This document shows positions 19,229 through 29,421 of a stretch of 64,000 bases of DNA, in pieces. The translations under genes were made by a program, and so were the position numbers. The DNA comes from Levilactobacillus suantsaii (lineage in GTDB: Bacteria; Bacillota; Bacilli; Lactobacillales; Lactobacillaceae). The stretch is taken from contig NZ_QXIL01000012.1 in assembly GCF_004115745.1 (NCBI RefSeq), positions 1 through 64,000 on the forward strand, given 5' to 3'. Positions within the stretch are counted from its first letter, which is position 1. Every line of letters starts with the position of its first letter. Under the pieces are notes generated by a model. The model searched no databases, was not told the origin of the DNA, and saw only the letters and a list, made by a program, of their open reading frames with translations.

Positions 19229-20356
19229 TTAATTCACATACCGCCGGGGTAACCGACTGGTAAAACCACAAGCAATTTCATAATGAATCGTGTCACAGTA
19301 ATCGGCTACGTCCTGCAACGTGATCTGCCGCTGGCCATTTCTCCCGACTAACGTGACCCGGGTGCCCCGCACGAAGTTTTGGGGTAACCGAATCATCAAC
19401 TGGTCCATGCAGATCCGGCCGATAATTTCACAGAACTGGCCGCCAACTAAAACGTGGAACCCTTGCAAACGGCGTTCGTAACCGTCAGCGTATCCAATCG
19501 GAACCGTCCCGACCCATTCGTCGGTTGGCGCGGTGTAGGTCGCCCCGTAGCTCACGGATTCCCCAGCTCGTAGACGTTTGGTATAAACCAGTTCACTTTC
19601 CAAGCTCATGGCTGGTTGTAACGGATACGGCGTGGTTGGAATCGCCGTACCGGACGGATTCAAGCCGTAACCGGCGACTCCGAAACGAACCATGTTGCCG
19701 TTGCAAGCGTCGTGCCACAGACTGGTCGCTGAATTCGACACGTGCACGTAGCGCGGCCGGAACGGCAAAATCGCCACCATTTCCTGCCACTTGGCTACCT
19801 GTTGCTTGAAGTAGGCCTGGTCGGGATCATCGGCCGTCGAGAAGTGGGTAAAGATGCCCTCGAAGTTGAAGTCATCCGCCTCGGCCCCCAAAAAGTTCAG
19901 GGCGGCTTGTAACTCAGCAGTGGTTCGGAACCCAATCCGCCCCATTCCAGTGTCTAAGCCCAAGTGCACGTTCAGCGGTCGGTTCGGTACCGTTAATTTT
20001 AAGTAACGACTGGCCTCGCGCATCCAGTTCAAGTCGGCCACCGTCGCCGAAATGCGGCTCTGGGCCATCAACGGTGCATCGGCTGGTCGGGTCACGCCTA
20101 ACACCAAGATGGGCTCATTGAACCCAGCTGCCCGTAACTCTAACGCTTCATCTAAAATTGCAACACAAAACCCGGTCGCACCAGCATCTTTGGCGACTTG
20201 GGCCACCTGCACGGCACCGTGGCCGTACCCGTTAGCCTTCACGACCATGAATAATTCACAGTCGGCCTTTAAGCGGCTGACTTCTGCTTGAATATTCGCG
20301 TGTAACGCCTGACAATCGATCACCAACTGGGTTGGCCGATGTTGTCCTACTGCCAT
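19229..20356 (-). CDS. alr: Alanine racemase
   Basis: A 375-residue PLP enzyme that interconverts L- and D-alanine for peptidoglycan and teichoic acids. The PLP lysine is Lys40 in VVKANGYGHG; other signatures are HLGLDTGMGRIGF, HVSNSAT and GRICMDQLMI with the second catalytic region near the C-terminus. Normal length. The ATG overlaps the acpS stop, an acpS-alr pair conserved in Bacillota. It is followed after about 190 bases by the antitoxin/mazF genes. Confidence 0.96.
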   Translation of the reverse strand: MAVGQHRPTQLVIDCQALHANIQAEVSRLKADCELFMVVKANGYGHGAVQVAQVAKDAGATGFCVAILDEALELRAAGFNEPILVLGVTRPADAPLMAQSRISATVADLNWMREASRYLKLTVPNRPLNVHLGLDTGMGRIGFRTTAELQAALNFLGAEADDFNFEGIFTHFSTADDPDQAYFKQQVAKWQEMVAILPFRPRYVHVSNSATSLWHDACNGNMVRFGVAGYGLNPSGTAIPTTPYPLQPAMSLESELVYTKRLRAGESVSYGATYTAPTDEWVGTVPIGYADGYERRLQGFHVLVGGQFCEIIGRICMDQLMIRLPQNFVRGTRVTLVGRNGQRQITLQDVADYCDTIHYEIACGFTSRLPRRYVN

Positions 20357-20718
20357 TATGACTGCCCTCTTTCTAAAATAACCTGCGTCATCACCACGGT
20401 CGCGGTATGCGAGATCGACACGTGGGCAACGCCCCCAAACGGTTGAAACTTCACGACGGGCCGCCCGGACTCATCGTCACGCACTTCCAGGTCTTGGAAG
20501 CTAAACGCGTGGCCGATACCCGTGCCGAGCGCCTTACCGTAGGATTCTTTCACGGACCAGCGCCCCCCCAAATACTCAATGGCGCGTGACCCACTTAATT
20601 GCTGATAGTCCACTAATTCACCGGGGGTCAGGACCCGCGCTAAAAAATCGGGGTAACGGGCCACGACTTCCTTGACGCGGGCGAGATCCGTGATATCGAT
20701 ACCGGTGCCATAAATCAT
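20356..20718 (-). CDS. acpS: Holo-[acyl-carrier-protein] synthase
   Basis: A 120-residue phosphopantetheinyl transferase that activates acyl carrier protein by adding 4'-phosphopantetheine from CoA. Motifs: GTGIDITDLARV with the Mg-binding Asp, and GGRWSVKESYGKALGTG with the Glu/Lys pair; HVSISHT near the end. Standard length. First gene of acpS-alr. In many lactobacilli cshA directly precedes acpS; here the lysine block lies between them. Confidence 0.95.
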   Translation of the reverse strand: MIYGTGIDITDLARVKEVVARYPDFLARVLTPGELVDYQQLSGSRAIEYLGGRWSVKESYGKALGTGIGHAFSFQDLEVRDDESGRPVVKFQPFGGVAHVSISHTATVVMTQVILERGQS

Positions 20719-20869
20719 GGTGTCACCCCCTAAACATCTAAGCCATATTTTACCACAGCCATCGCTCGATGGGGGCGGTGTTTGATTGGTTCCCCCGAAA
20801 TATCCCCCAACTGTCCCCGGGAGTAGGCGGTAGACTGCGTCCTAATCTACCAGCCACCGTGTCCCCCAG

Positions 20870-20897
20870 TTGACAGCCCCTTGCTCTGCGCTACAAT
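20870..20897 (+). promoter_or_regulatory. Promoter of the class I amidotransferase-like gene
   Basis: TTGACA (20870-20875), 16-base spacer, TACAAT (20892-20897). It lies 35 bases before the TTG start, with AAGGAG between. Confidence 0.7.
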
Positions 20898-20932
20898 GGA
20901 CCTTATACCTTTTATGAAGGAGTTGGCCTTAT

Positions 20933-21649
20933 TTGAGTAAATTTATCGGTCTGACAGCGGACGTCTTTTTAGATCCCACGTCCGTCATCAATCAACAACG
21001 TGCCGATTTCGTCCCCCGCGCGGCCGTCAATGCCGTGTTGGCAGCCGGCGGCATTCCCGTTAGCCTGCCCTACCTTCCCGAAGACCGGGTCGATGCGCTT
21101 TTGGAAAAATTGGACGGTGTGATTTTGACTGGCGGCACGGACCTTGACCCGACCTTAGTCGGCGATAACCCCCTTCCCCAACTAGGTCGCACTTACCGGC
21201 CCCGTGATCAGTTCGAGATGACTTTGGTCACCCAGGCAGCCGCGCGGCAAATTCCCATCCTAGGCATCTGCCGGGGCATGCAGGTCTTAAACGTCGCGCT
21301 GGGCGGGTCGGTCTATCAAGACTTGCCGACCCAATACCCTGGCAAACCACTCTTGCAACACCACCAAAGCGCGCCGGGGGACCTGCCGACTCACCGTGTC
21401 ACGATTCAGCCGTCCGCGTTGCAAGCGGCCATCGGCACCCACCCACTGGTCAACTCGCGCCACCACCAAGCCGTGAAGGCTCCGGCCGCGGCTTTACGAG
21501 TGGTCGCCACCGCACCTGACGGGGTCATTGAAGGGATCGAGTCGTCTGACGCCTTATTGCAGGGGGTCCAGTGGCACCCTGAAAACCTCTGGACGACCCG
21601 TCCGGAACAACAAGCCCTGTTTCAGGCTTTTGTTGACCGACTCAACTAA
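20933..21649 (+). CDS. Class I glutamine amidotransferase-like hydrolase (peptidase C26, PuuD-like)
   Basis: A 238-residue protein of the gamma-glutamyl-gamma-aminobutyrate hydrolase family. The catalytic triad is visible: Cys113 in GICRGMQVLN, and His and Glu in QWHPENL. The oxyanion region ILTGGTDLDP is also present. The family cleaves gamma-glutamyl amides; the substrate here is unknown. The start is TTG with AAGGAG, giving MSKFIGLTADV. It stands alone between the divergent acpS-alr and the convergent lysine operon, so no pathway can be assigned from context. Confidence 0.85.
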   Translation: MSKFIGLTADVFLDPTSVINQQRADFVPRAAVNAVLAAGGIPVSLPYLPEDRVDALLEKLDGVILTGGTDLDPTLVGDNPLPQLGRTYRPRDQFEMTLVTQAAARQIPILGICRGMQVLNVALGGSVYQDLPTQYPGKPLLQHHQSAPGDLPTHRVTIQPSALQAAIGTHPLVNSRHHQAVKAPAAALRVVATAPDGVIEGIESSDALLQGVQWHPENLWTTRPEQQALFQAFVDRLN

Positions 21650-21665
21650 ATCATTGATAAAGTAA

Positions 21666-21700
21666 AACTGGTAATCCTCACGGGGATTACCAGTTTTTTT
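21666..21700. terminator. Bidirectional terminator between the amidotransferase gene and asd
   Basis: AACTGGTAATCC (21667-21678) / GGATTACCAGTT (21683-21694) with TTTTTTT on the plus side and TTTTACTTT on the minus side. It ends the plus-strand hydrolase gene and the minus-strand lysine operon. Confidence 0.85.
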
Positions 21701-21776
21701 CATCCCGGACGCGTGGTCATCCTTAATCGTGTGCCCACACGTCACCGCGCGACCGGGACTGATCTTGAGTCATTTC

Positions 21777-22850
21777 CTATTCCGCCGCAGCACTTGGGTG
21801 GACCAAATCCTTGGCGACTAATCGTTCGGCAATCTGGACGGTGTTCCAGGCTGCCCCCTTCAAGAGGTTATCCGAAACGGCCCAGAGATTGAACGCGCCC
21901 GGGTTCTCCAAGTCGGGCCGAATCCGGCCGACGAAGGTCTCGCGCTTGCCCGTGGCGTTGATGGGTTGCGGGTACACCTGGTGGGCCGGGTCATCTTCCA
22001 AGACCACGCCCGGAGCGGCCTGAATCGCCGCTCGTAAATCAGCGACCGTGGCATCAGGTTTACCGGTGTCAATCCAGATGGATTCCCCGTGGCTGATGGG
22101 GACGGGGACCCGCACGCAGGTTGCGGTGACCTTGATCTTTGGTGAATCCATGTCCCCCAACATGATCTTCTTGGTCTCGTGAATCATCTTCCATTCTTCG
22201 TGGGAGTACAGATTATCTTCCAAGACGTCGATTTGCGGCAACAAGTTGAAGGCTAACGGGTAATGGTGTGCCTCACCCTTGGTCGGGAAGATTTGCGCTT
22301 GCATCTCCTTATGGTCGAGGTAGTCTTGCGCTTCTTGGTAGAGCTCCGTCAACGCCGTTTGTCCGGCGCCAGAAGCGGCTTGGTAGGTCGACACGATAAT
22401 CTGCTTTAAGCCCACCGCCTGGCGAATCGGCTCCAAGGCCACCATCATCATGATGGTCGAACAGTTGGGGTTGGCAATGATGCCGTGATGCTGGGCTAAA
22501 ACGTCCTCGTTAACTTCCGGAACCACCAACGGAATTTCCGGATCCATCCGAAAAGCACTGGTGTTATCGACACACACCGCCCCGCGCTTGACAGCTTCCG
22601 GCAAAAATTTCTTCGACACGGATCCGCCAGCTGAAGCCAGCACCAGATCCACCCCCGTAAACGATTCGGGCGTCGCTTCTTCCACGGTCACGGGCGTGCC
22701 TTTAAACGTTAAGGTCTTCCCCGCTGAACGCTTCGACGCCAACAAATGTAAGTTGGCGACCGGAATCGTCGAGTCCGCTAACTGTTCAATCATGCGGGTG
22801 CCCACAGCGCCCGTCGCACCTAGAATCACAACCGTATACCCTTCACTCAT
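21777..22850 (-). CDS. asd: Aspartate-semialdehyde dehydrogenase
   Basis: A 357-residue NADPH enzyme that reduces aspartyl phosphate to aspartate semialdehyde, the second step toward lysine, threonine and methionine. Motifs: [10 protein letters not shown] at the nucleotide site, and catalytic Cys130 in NPNCSTIMM; the C-terminal half carries the usual dimerisation domain. Last gene of the seven-gene operon behind the lysine riboswitch, so its supply is tied to lysine level even though the product also feeds other pathways. 39 bases after patA. Confidence 0.95.
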   Translation of the reverse strand: MSEGYTVVILGATGAVGTRMIEQLADSTIPVANLHLLASKRSAGKTLTFKGTPVTVEEATPESFTGVDLVLASAGGSVSKKFLPEAVKRGAVCVDNTSAFRMDPEIPLVVPEVNEDVLAQHHGIIANPNCSTIMMMVALEPIRQAVGLKQIIVSTYQAASGAGQTALTELYQEAQDYLDHKEMQAQIFPTKGEAHHYPLAFNLLPQIDVLEDNLYSHEEWKMIHETKKIMLGDMDSPKIKVTATCVRVPVPISHGESIWIDTGKPDATVADLRAAIQAAPGVVLEDDPAHQVYPQPINATGKRETFVGRIRPDLENPGAFNLWAVSDNLLKGAAWNTVQIAERLVAKDLVHPSAAAE

Positions 22851-22889
22851 AAACCTGTCATCCCTTCATTAATTCTCTAAACTCATTTG

Positions 22890-24074
22890 TCAAACGCGCT
22901 GGGTCAACTTTTCGGTAAAGACTGCCAAGCGCTGCATAGCCGTTTGGATATCGGCCATCGACGCCGCGTACGAAATCCGGAAGTACCCTTCGCCGCTGGC
23001 CCCGAAACAGTTGCCCGGAGTCACGCCGACCTTGCCGTCTTCGGCTAACTTTTCCGCAAAGGCCACGGAACTCAGATGAAACGCGGCCGGAATCTTGGAG
23101 AAGGTGTAAAACGCGCCGGCGGGCGTCAACGTCTCGTAACCCAACTCGTTTAGCTTAGCGACCACAAAATCACGCCGCTTTTCGTACGCCTCTTGCATGG
23201 GCTGCGCGTCGGCTAAGCCAGTCGTTAAGGCCTCTAATGCCGCGTACTGCGCGGGGTTCGACACGCTGGTCACGGCGAACCCATGGAGCTTAGTGGCGTT
23301 GGCGATAAAGTCCGCCGGGCCCACGAAGTAGCCGACCCGGTAACCGGTCATCGCGTGCGACTTCGACAAGCCGTTGACCAAAATGCTCCGACCCGGTAAG
23401 AGTTCGGCCATCGACACGTGTGGCTGCCCGTACGTCAATTCGGCGTAAATCTCATCGGTCAGCACGTACATCGCGTGTTGTTCGACCACCGCGGCAAGCT
23501 CTTCCAGTTGCGCGCGGGTGTATTCGAACCCGGTCGGATTGCCCGGAAAGTTTAAAATCAAGGCCTTGACCTGGTTAGGCCCTTCGCGGTCGATGACCGC
23601 TTGCAGGCGCTTGCCGGTCAAGCGAAACCCGTCTTCCGTGGTGTCGATTTCAACGGGGATCGCCCCGAAGAGCTTGACCACGGCCATGTACAGTGAAAAC
23701 GTCGGCGTCGGAATCAAGACCTTATCGCCGGGGTTCAACATCGCCCCTAACGCTACGAAGATGGCTTCCGTCGCGCCCACCGTGACCAAGACTTCGGTTT
23801 TAGGGTCGTAGTTCACGTCAAAGCGTTGTTTCAGGTAACTACTGATAGCGGTCCGCAGGGGTAAGATCCCCTTTTGGGGCGCGTAATGGGACTTGTTGTC
23901 CACGATACTTGTGATGGCCGCTTGCTTGACGTGTTCGGGCACGTTGAAGTCCGGTTCCCCTAACGTCAATTTAATCAAGTCAGGAATTTGCGCGAAGTAG
24001 CGAATCGGCGAAATTCCGATAGGTGCGATTGTTTGGTTCACAATGGGACGCACGTTTGAATCTAATTGGGGCAT
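22890..24074 (-). CDS. patA: PLP aminotransferase, probable N-acetyl-L,L-diaminopimelate aminotransferase
   Basis: A 394-residue class I/II aminotransferase: LTLGEPDFNVPEHV, NFPGNPTGFEYTRAQL, LTDEIYAELTYG, and the PLP lysine in NGLSKSHAMTGYRVG. Related to B. subtilis PatA. Its place inside the DAP operon (between dapB and asd) makes it the likely transaminase of the acetylase branch, acting on N-acetyl-2-amino-6-oxopimelate. Aspartate or aromatic aminotransferase activity is the alternative from family alone. 43 bases after dapB. Confidence 0.85.
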   Translation of the reverse strand: MPQLDSNVRPIVNQTIAPIGISPIRYFAQIPDLIKLTLGEPDFNVPEHVKQAAITSIVDNKSHYAPQKGILPLRTAISSYLKQRFDVNYDPKTEVLVTVGATEAIFVALGAMLNPGDKVLIPTPTFSLYMAVVKLFGAIPVEIDTTEDGFRLTGKRLQAVIDREGPNQVKALILNFPGNPTGFEYTRAQLEELAAVVEQHAMYVLTDEIYAELTYGQPHVSMAELLPGRSILVNGLSKSHAMTGYRVGYFVGPADFIANATKLHGFAVTSVSNPAQYAALEALTTGLADAQPMQEAYEKRRDFVVAKLNELGYETLTPAGAFYTFSKIPAAFHLSSVAFAEKLAEDGKVGVTPGNCFGASGEGYFRISYAASMADIQTAMQRLAVFTEKLTQRV

Positions 24075-24117
24075 TGGCCCTCACCTCGTTCATTAAAATT
24101 TAGTCGTTACTGGTCAG

Positions 24118-24894
24118 TTAAATCAGGTTCTCTAACCCCACAATCAAATCGTGGCGCGTCATCACCGCATCTAGCGCCAGCCGGACGCCCGTCATGAACG
24201 AACCCCGGTCGGTGGTACTTTGTTTGATGGTCAAGGTCTCACCCGGTCCCCCGAAAATGGCTTCTTCGTCCGCCACGAAGCCGGGCAGGCGAATCGCGTG
24301 AATCTTGATGCCGTGATAATCGCCACCCCGATCACCCAAGTCGTCTTGTTCATCAGGATTATGCGTCTCGGACTTGCCTTGGGCCTGGTAAATCAGTTTG
24401 GCGGTATTCAAGGCGGTGCCGGACGGGGCGTCGCGTTTATCGGCGTGGTGGTACTCGACCACCTCAGCGTGGTCAAAGTACTTGGCGGCTAGTTGAGCGA
24501 ACTTCATCATCAAAACGGCGGAAACGCCGAAGTTGGCGGCGATGACGCCACCGACTTGGTGGTCGGCGGCTAGTTGTTGTAATGCCGCCGTCTGCTCTTC
24601 ACTCAACCCACTGGTCCCAATAACCGGACGAATCCCGTATTCAATGGCGGTCTTGGTGTTGGCATAGACCCCACTGGGTAAACTAAAGTCGAGCCAGACA
24701 TCAGCGGGCACGGCCCAATCCGTCAAAGTATTGACGACCTTGACGCTAGCGTCCAAACCGTAGGCGGCTGGATCTAAGTTGGTCACATGGGGGTTGAACA
24801 CCCCAACGAGTTGTAAATCGTCGGCCGCTTGAATCATGGCCAGCGCTTTTTGCCCCATAGCGCCCGTGAAGCCGGACACGATAATCGAAATCAT
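24118..24894 (-). CDS. dapB: 4-hydroxy-tetrahydrodipicolinate reductase
   Basis: A 258-residue reductase forming tetrahydrodipicolinate with NAD(P)H. Seen: N-terminal [11 protein letters not shown] nucleotide motif, [23 protein letters not shown], and the catalytic [16 protein letters not shown]. Standard length. It overlaps dapA by four bases (ATGA type). Confidence 0.95.
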   Translation of the reverse strand: MISIIVSGFTGAMGQKALAMIQAADDLQLVGVFNPHVTNLDPAAYGLDASVKVVNTLTDWAVPADVWLDFSLPSGVYANTKTAIEYGIRPVIGTSGLSEEQTAALQQLAADHQVGGVIAANFGVSAVLMMKFAQLAAKYFDHAEVVEYHHADKRDAPSGTALNTAKLIYQAQGKSETHNPDEQDDLGDRGGDYHGIKIHAIRLPGFVADEEAIFGGPGETLTIKQSTTDRGSFMTGVRLALDAVMTRHDLIVGLENLI

Positions 24895-25778
24895 TGGCGC
24901 ACTCCTTCCTGAGTCCCTAAGGCCTGGTATAACGTGGCCTTTTCCTGGTCAGTCAACGCCAGGATCGGTAACCGGCACCCACCGACCTGGTAACCCTGGT
25001 CGTTCAAGACCGCCTTGACCGGTGATGGTGACGGGTACATGAACAATGCCGCCATCTTCGGGGTCAGTTCCCGCTGGATGGCCCCAGCGTGCTGGACATC
25101 CCCCGTTGCCAAATCGTGATACATGGCTGTCATCTGCTCACCATACAGGTGGGAAGCTACCGACACGACCCCGGTCGCGCCAATCGTCTTGGCGAACAAC
25201 GCTTGGGCGTCTTCGCCGGTGTAGACCAGGAAGTCGGCTGACACGTGGTCTACGATGGTCTGCACAGCCAACGATCCACACTGCTTGATCCCCGCAATAT
25301 TCGGAACTTGAGACAACGCGATTACCGTTTCCGGTGTCATGGTGACGCCCGTACGACCCGGGATATTATAGATGATGATGGGTAAATCAGACGCCGCCGC
25401 GATGGCCTTGAAGTGGGCCTGCATCCCCCGTTGATTAGGCTTGTTGTAGTATGGCACGACCTCTAAGGCGTAATCGATGCCTTTGATTTGGGCTACCTTG
25501 CGGGTGAAGTCGATGGTCGCCTGGGTGTTATTGCTCCCAGCCCCCGCAATGACGGGCACCCGGCCAGCCACCATTTGGCCGAAGCGGGTGTACAGTTCTA
25601 ATTTCTCGGCTTCCGTTAAGGTCGGCGTTTCCCCCGTCGTGCCCCCGATGACGAAGCCCTGGCTACCGGTCTGAAGTAAGTGTTCGGTCAGGCGTGCTAA
25701 CGCGTCGTAGTTCACGGCCGAACCATCCGCCGTGAACGGAGTGATGATGGCCGTCAATAAAGTTGCTGTTTGTTCCAT
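24891..25778 (-). CDS. dapA: 4-hydroxy-tetrahydrodipicolinate synthase
   Basis: A 295-residue TIM-barrel lyase condensing pyruvate and aspartate semialdehyde, the first committed lysine step. Motifs: [15 protein letters not shown], the Tyr in [18 protein letters not shown] and the Schiff-base lysine in IAGIKQCGS. Normal length. It follows the deacetylase gene by about 34 bases and overlaps dapB. Confidence 0.95.
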   Translation of the reverse strand: MEQTATLLTAIITPFTADGSAVNYDALARLTEHLLQTGSQGFVIGGTTGETPTLTEAEKLELYTRFGQMVAGRVPVIAGAGSNNTQATIDFTRKVAQIKGIDYALEVVPYYNKPNQRGMQAHFKAIAAASDLPIIIYNIPGRTGVTMTPETVIALSQVPNIAGIKQCGSLAVQTIVDHVSADFLVYTGEDAQALFAKTIGATGVVSVASHLYGEQMTAMYHDLATGDVQHAGAIQRELTPKMAALFMYPSPSPVKAVLNDQGYQVGGCRLPILALTDQEKATLYQALGTQEGVRQ

Positions 25779-25811
25779 AATTACGCCTCCATTATGCTTG
25801 CATGCGTTCTT

Positions 25812-26939
25812 CTAAAAAGCCACAAACCGCGTGGACCCCGCCATGATAGCGGCCTCATGAGGCTGAAACTCGGCGGTATGTAAGGCCCCCGGGCTATCGA
25901 CACCCAACCAAAACATGGTGCCCGGGATTTTAGCCAATAGGTAGCCGAAGTCCTCACCAGTCATCGCCGGGCGGGTCTCTTGATAGGTGACCGTTGGCTC
26001 GTGTTGCATATAGGTGATGAACCGCTGGGTCAACGCCGGATCATTCTCGACGGGATAGTACCCCCCCTGCGTAAAATCGACATCGATGGTCGCGTTGTAA
26101 GCCGCGCCGATTCCAGCAGCGACTTCACTGACCCGCTGGCGAATCCGCAGTAACATATCCTGGGTCAAGCCCCGAATCGTGCCCTCGATGCGGGCGGTGC
26201 CGGCAATCACGTTGCGAATCGTGCCGGCGTTAACCTTGCCCAAAGTGATCACGCCACAACGCGTGGGGTCGATATCACGCGAGATGATGGTCTGCAGTTG
26301 GAGGATTAAAGCCGCGGCGATGACCACCGCATCGGTGGCCTGTTGTGGAAAGGCCGCATGGCCGCTCTTGCCGTGGACCGTCAAATTGACCTCGGTAGTC
26401 CCGGCGAACAAGGTCCCCAAGCGACAGCCGATGGTCCCGGTCGGTAAAGTCGGATTGTCGTGTAAGCCATAGAACTCATCGACCTGATAATCCCCGGAGA
26501 ACAGGCCCAAATCGTAGGCTAATTTACCGCCACTTTGGCTTTCTTCGGCTGGTTGAAAGAAGAAGACTAGGTTATCTTTGGGCTGATGGTCGGCAAAGTA
26601 GCTCAGAATACCTAAGGCCACCGTCGCGTGTAAATCGTGGCCACAAGCGTGCATCACGCCCGGGTGTTGCGAGCGAAACGCCACGGTCGTGGGCTCGGTG
26701 ACCGGCAAGGCATCGATGTCCGCCCGATAGCCGATGGTCCGTTGCGGGTCGGCCCCCGCCACTCGAACCAGTAAGGCCGTTTGTAACCGTGGGTCTTCGT
26801 GGACTGTCAGATAGGTCTGCGGCAAGGTCGCAATGACCTGTTTCAGGTAGGCCTGCGTTTGGGTCTCCTGCAAAGCTAACTCCGGAATCTGATGCAGATG
26901 GCGCCGAATCTTGATCAATTCTGGTTCCGTTAAGGTCAT
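25812..26939 (-). CDS. N-acetyldiaminopimelate deacetylase (M20 family)
   Basis: A 375-residue M20 metallopeptidase-type amidohydrolase. The metal-site motif [14 protein letters not shown] and [10 protein letters not shown] are clear, and the C-terminal [10 protein letters not shown] carries the last ligand region. The M20D family includes hippurate hydrolases and indole-acetyl hydrolases; the start overlaps the dapD stop by four bases, so deacetylation of N-acetyl-L,L-DAP (YkuR-type) is the natural reading. Confidence in family is high, in substrate good because of context. Confidence 0.9.
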   Translation of the reverse strand: MTLTEPELIKIRRHLHQIPELALQETQTQAYLKQVIATLPQTYLTVHEDPRLQTALLVRVAGADPQRTIGYRADIDALPVTEPTTVAFRSQHPGVMHACGHDLHATVALGILSYFADHQPKDNLVFFFQPAEESQSGGKLAYDLGLFSGDYQVDEFYGLHDNPTLPTGTIGCRLGTLFAGTTEVNLTVHGKSGHAAFPQQATDAVVIAAALILQLQTIISRDIDPTRCGVITLGKVNAGTIRNVIAGTARIEGTIRGLTQDMLLRIRQRVSEVAAGIGAAYNATIDVDFTQGGYYPVENDPALTQRFITYMQHEPTVTYQETRPAMTGEDFGYLLAKIPGTMFWLGVDSPGALHTAEFQPHEAAIMAGSTRFVAF

Positions 26940-27640
26940 AAGCGTCTCAGATCCTTTTCAATGTGCGTCTTAGCTTCCGTCTGCTGATCTTTGATTTTCA
27001 AAACCTTGGCGGGGACGCCCGCCACTACGGCATTTTCGGCCACGTCTTTGGTGACTACAGCTCCGGCACCGACGACCGCATTATCGCCAATCGAGACCCC
27101 TTCGAGGACCACGGCGTTGGCGCCAACCGTGACGTTATCGCCAATCGTGACTGGCGTGGCTGAAGCGGGCTCGACTACCCCGGCGAGGACGGCGTTGGCG
27201 CCGATGTGGGCGTTTTGTCCCACGATGGCGCGGCCACCCAAGACGGCCCCCATATCAATCATCGACCCGGCCCCAATCTCGGCCCCGATATTAATGACAG
27301 CGCCCATCATGATGACGGCATTATCGCCAATCGTCACTTGGTCGCGGATGATAGCGCCCGGTTCGATGCGGGCGTTGACGTGTTCAATCGGCAGCATCGG
27401 CACCGCCGAATTCTGGGCGGTTACTTCTAAGTGGTAGTCGGCTGGTTGCTTGTCCGCTAAGAGCGGTTCAATCGCGCGGTAGTCGCCCACCAGGATGGCG
27501 AAATCTGGGGCCAAAAAAGACTGCACCCCGCTCGGAATCTGGTCAGCGGTGTAATGCCCCTGCACGGTGACCTTGACCGGTGTAACCTTTTTAGCATTCC
27601 CAATGTACGCAATAATTTCTTCAGCACTCATTTTTTGCAT
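26936..27640 (-). CDS. dapD: Tetrahydrodipicolinate N-acetyltransferase
   Basis: A 234-residue acetyl-CoA transferase that opens the acetylase branch of DAP synthesis. The C-terminal two thirds is a left-handed beta-helix of hexapeptide repeats ([44 protein letters not shown]). The N-terminal domain ([20 protein letters not shown]) is the DapH/DapD-acetyl type, not the succinyl type. Start ATG at 27640 with AGGAG nine bases upstream. The gene is also called dapH in some systems. Confidence 0.93.
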   Translation of the reverse strand: MQKMSAEEIIAYIGNAKKVTPVKVTVQGHYTADQIPSGVQSFLAPDFAILVGDYRAIEPLLADKQPADYHLEVTAQNSAVPMLPIEHVNARIEPGAIIRDQVTIGDNAVIMMGAVINIGAEIGAGSMIDMGAVLGGRAIVGQNAHIGANAVLAGVVEPASATPVTIGDNVTVGANAVVLEGVSIGDNAVVGAGAVVTKDVAENAVVAGVPAKVLKIKDQQTEAKTHIEKDLRRL

Positions 27641-27657
27641 TCTCTTTTTCTCCTATC

Positions 27658-28959
27658 TTATAGGTACGATTGGTCCAAACGGGTCAAATCCGCATAACTT
27701 TCACGGGCGACCACGCATTTGGCCTGCCCATTTTCCACGAAAACGACCGCTGGACGTGGGTTACGGTTATAGTTCGACGCCATCGAGTACCCGTAGGCTC
27801 CCGTGGCGAGCACCGCGACCAAATCGCCGGGAGCCACGGCCGGCAGGTGCGCCTGGTCGATCAAGATATCCCCGGACTCGCAGTACTTCCCGGCCAGATG
27901 GACCGGAGCCACTAACGGCGCGTTGAGATGGTTGGCACAGACCGCCTGGTAGTCGGCTTGATAAAGTGCTGGGCGAATGTTATCGCCCATGCCACCATCG
28001 ACCGCCACGTACGACGTCAGTTCCGGGATGTCCTTGCGCGACCCTACCGTGTACAGGTTGTAGCCGGCCGGACCCACGATGGACCGACCGGGTTCAAGCC
28101 AAACCTCCGGCAACGCCAGGCCACGTAAGGCCACGCGTTTTTTAAACGCCGCGGCGATGTGGTCGATGAACGTTGCCGGACTCAACGGCTGGTCGACATC
28201 CGTGTAGCGAATCCCGAAGCCCCCACCAAGATTCAAGACCTCGGGAACGTAATCGAAGCGGTCCCGCCAATCAGCGGCAATGTCGACTAGTTTGTTGGCC
28301 AGCAGTTCAAATCCCTGTACCCCAAAAATCTGGGAACCAATGTGGGCGTGAATCCCTATCAGGTGCATCTGGGGGATGGCCAAGACTTGTTGGACCGCTT
28401 GGTCGGCCTGACCGGAATCGACGTCGAAGCCAAATTTACTATCGACCTGACCGGTCTGGATGTATTGGTGCGTGTGGGGCGTGATGCCCGGCGTCAACCG
28501 CAGCATCACCCAACACGTCGCGTTCTTTTCTAATAAAACGGTGTGCAATAACTCAATCTCGTAAAAGTTATCTAAGATGATGACGCCCACCTGCGCGTCG
28601 ACGGCCTGTTCCAACTCCGCTCGCGATTTGTTGTTGCCGTGGAAACTAATACGTTCAGCGGGTAAGCCCGCCTGTAACGCCGTGTACAACTCACCGCCGG
28701 AGACCACGTCGGTGTGGATCCCCGTTTGGGTCACCAACTGGTACATCGCGACTGTAGCGAAAGCCTTACTGGCGTAACTGACTTGGTAACGCAATCCGTT
28801 AGCCTGTAAGCTCTCTTTAAAGGCTTGAATCTGCTGACGTATCGCCGCCACGTCATAGACCACTAACGGTGTGCCGTAGGTCTGCGCCAACTCAACGGTG
28901 TCGACGCCTCCCAGAAGTAAATGTCCCGCCGCGTTGGCGGTTAAAGCTGGTTTTTGCAT
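27658..28959 (-). CDS. lysA: Diaminopimelate decarboxylase
   Basis: A 433-residue PLP enzyme that makes lysine from meso-DAP. Motifs: PLP Lys65 in SYASKAF, HIGSQIF, GGGFGIRYTD, EPGRSIVGPAG and the CESGDIL segment near the C-terminus. First gene of lysA-dapD-deacetylase-dapA-dapB-patA-asd. The leader is a lysine riboswitch, so high lysine should shut down the whole set. Dap supply for the cell wall would then also fall, unless basal read-through is enough. Confidence 0.95.
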   Translation of the reverse strand: MQKPALTANAAGHLLLGGVDTVELAQTYGTPLVVYDVAAIRQQIQAFKESLQANGLRYQVSYASKAFATVAMYQLVTQTGIHTDVVSGGELYTALQAGLPAERISFHGNNKSRAELEQAVDAQVGVIILDNFYEIELLHTVLLEKNATCWVMLRLTPGITPHTHQYIQTGQVDSKFGFDVDSGQADQAVQQVLAIPQMHLIGIHAHIGSQIFGVQGFELLANKLVDIAADWRDRFDYVPEVLNLGGGFGIRYTDVDQPLSPATFIDHIAAAFKKRVALRGLALPEVWLEPGRSIVGPAGYNLYTVGSRKDIPELTSYVAVDGGMGDNIRPALYQADYQAVCANHLNAPLVAPVHLAGKYCESGDILIDQAHLPAVAPGDLVAVLATGAYGYSMASNYNRNPRPAVVFVENGQAKCVVARESYADLTRLDQSYL

Positions 28960-28997
28960 ATCGCGATACCTACCCTTCCATTGGGGTTCCGGGGACT

Positions 28998-29242
28998 AAA
29001 AAAGGATCTCTTTGCTCACGAAAACAAAGAGATCCCAGAATTATGCAAATTCTGTATCTTCACTCGTCGCAAGCGCCCCGTAGCCAATTGTTTAATGCTA
29101 CGACAGTTCGGATCCTCTTGGTGACCCGTCCCAGCTCACTAGGGCCCGTATTCCCTAGCGCTTCGGCGACCGTCCCTTTCCATGCGGTCATGGTCCATAC
29201 AGGGACTCACACATGTACTGATGTTGGTCGCAACCTCTATTG
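28998..29242 (-). ncRNA. Lysine riboswitch (L box) controlling lysA operon
   Basis: On the minus strand the leader begins with AGAGGTTGCGACC, continues with AGTACATG and GGAAAGGGACGG, then TCGCCGAAG; these are the recognisable conserved blocks of the L box aptamer. It ends in a strong terminator hairpin GGATCTCTTTG / CAAAGAGATCC (29004-29036) followed by TTTTTT. Lysine binding is expected to favour the terminator and stop transcription before lysA. There is no protein-coding frame here. A covariance-model search (RF00168) would confirm boundaries. Confidence 0.9.
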
Positions 29243-29258
29243 ATGTAATTGAATTAAG

Positions 29259-29285
29259 ATTATAGCAATTCTCATAATCCGTCAA
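29259..29285 (-). promoter_or_regulatory. Promoter of the lysine riboswitch/lysA operon
   Basis: Minus strand TATAAT (29259-29264) preceded by TGC; TTGACG (29280-29285) lies 15 bases upstream, short but helped by the extended -10. Transcription should begin about 10 bases before the aptamer. Confidence 0.65.
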
Positions 29286-29346
29286 GGGGTCTCATCATTT
29301 TTAACCTAGTTCTCACACTTTACAAGCCAATTTATATCGGTCAGAC

Positions 29347-29374
29347 TTGATTTAATCCCAAAAACTGCTAAAGT
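29347..29374 (+). promoter_or_regulatory. Probable lysC-dapF promoter
   Basis: TTGATT (29347-29352), 16-base spacer, TAAAGT (29369-29374). A small hairpin TAGGTT/AACCTA (29392-29408) lies between it and the ribosome-binding site AGGTGAT. No L box or T-box is seen on this strand. Confidence 0.45.
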
Positions 29375-29421
29375 CGTCATTAAAAATAAATTAGGTTTTT
29401 TCAACCTATGAGGTGATAAAT

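Noticed and set aside
26991-27437. 148-codon open frame on the plus strand inside dapD
   Set aside because: It is the antisense of the hexapeptide-repeat region; high third-position GC keeps the opposite strand open. No ribosome-binding site and composition is repetitive.
28998-29242. T-box instead of lysine riboswitch before lysA
   Set aside because: No AAGGTGGTACCGCG box; the conserved blocks AGGTTGCGA and TCGCCGAAG are those of the L box.
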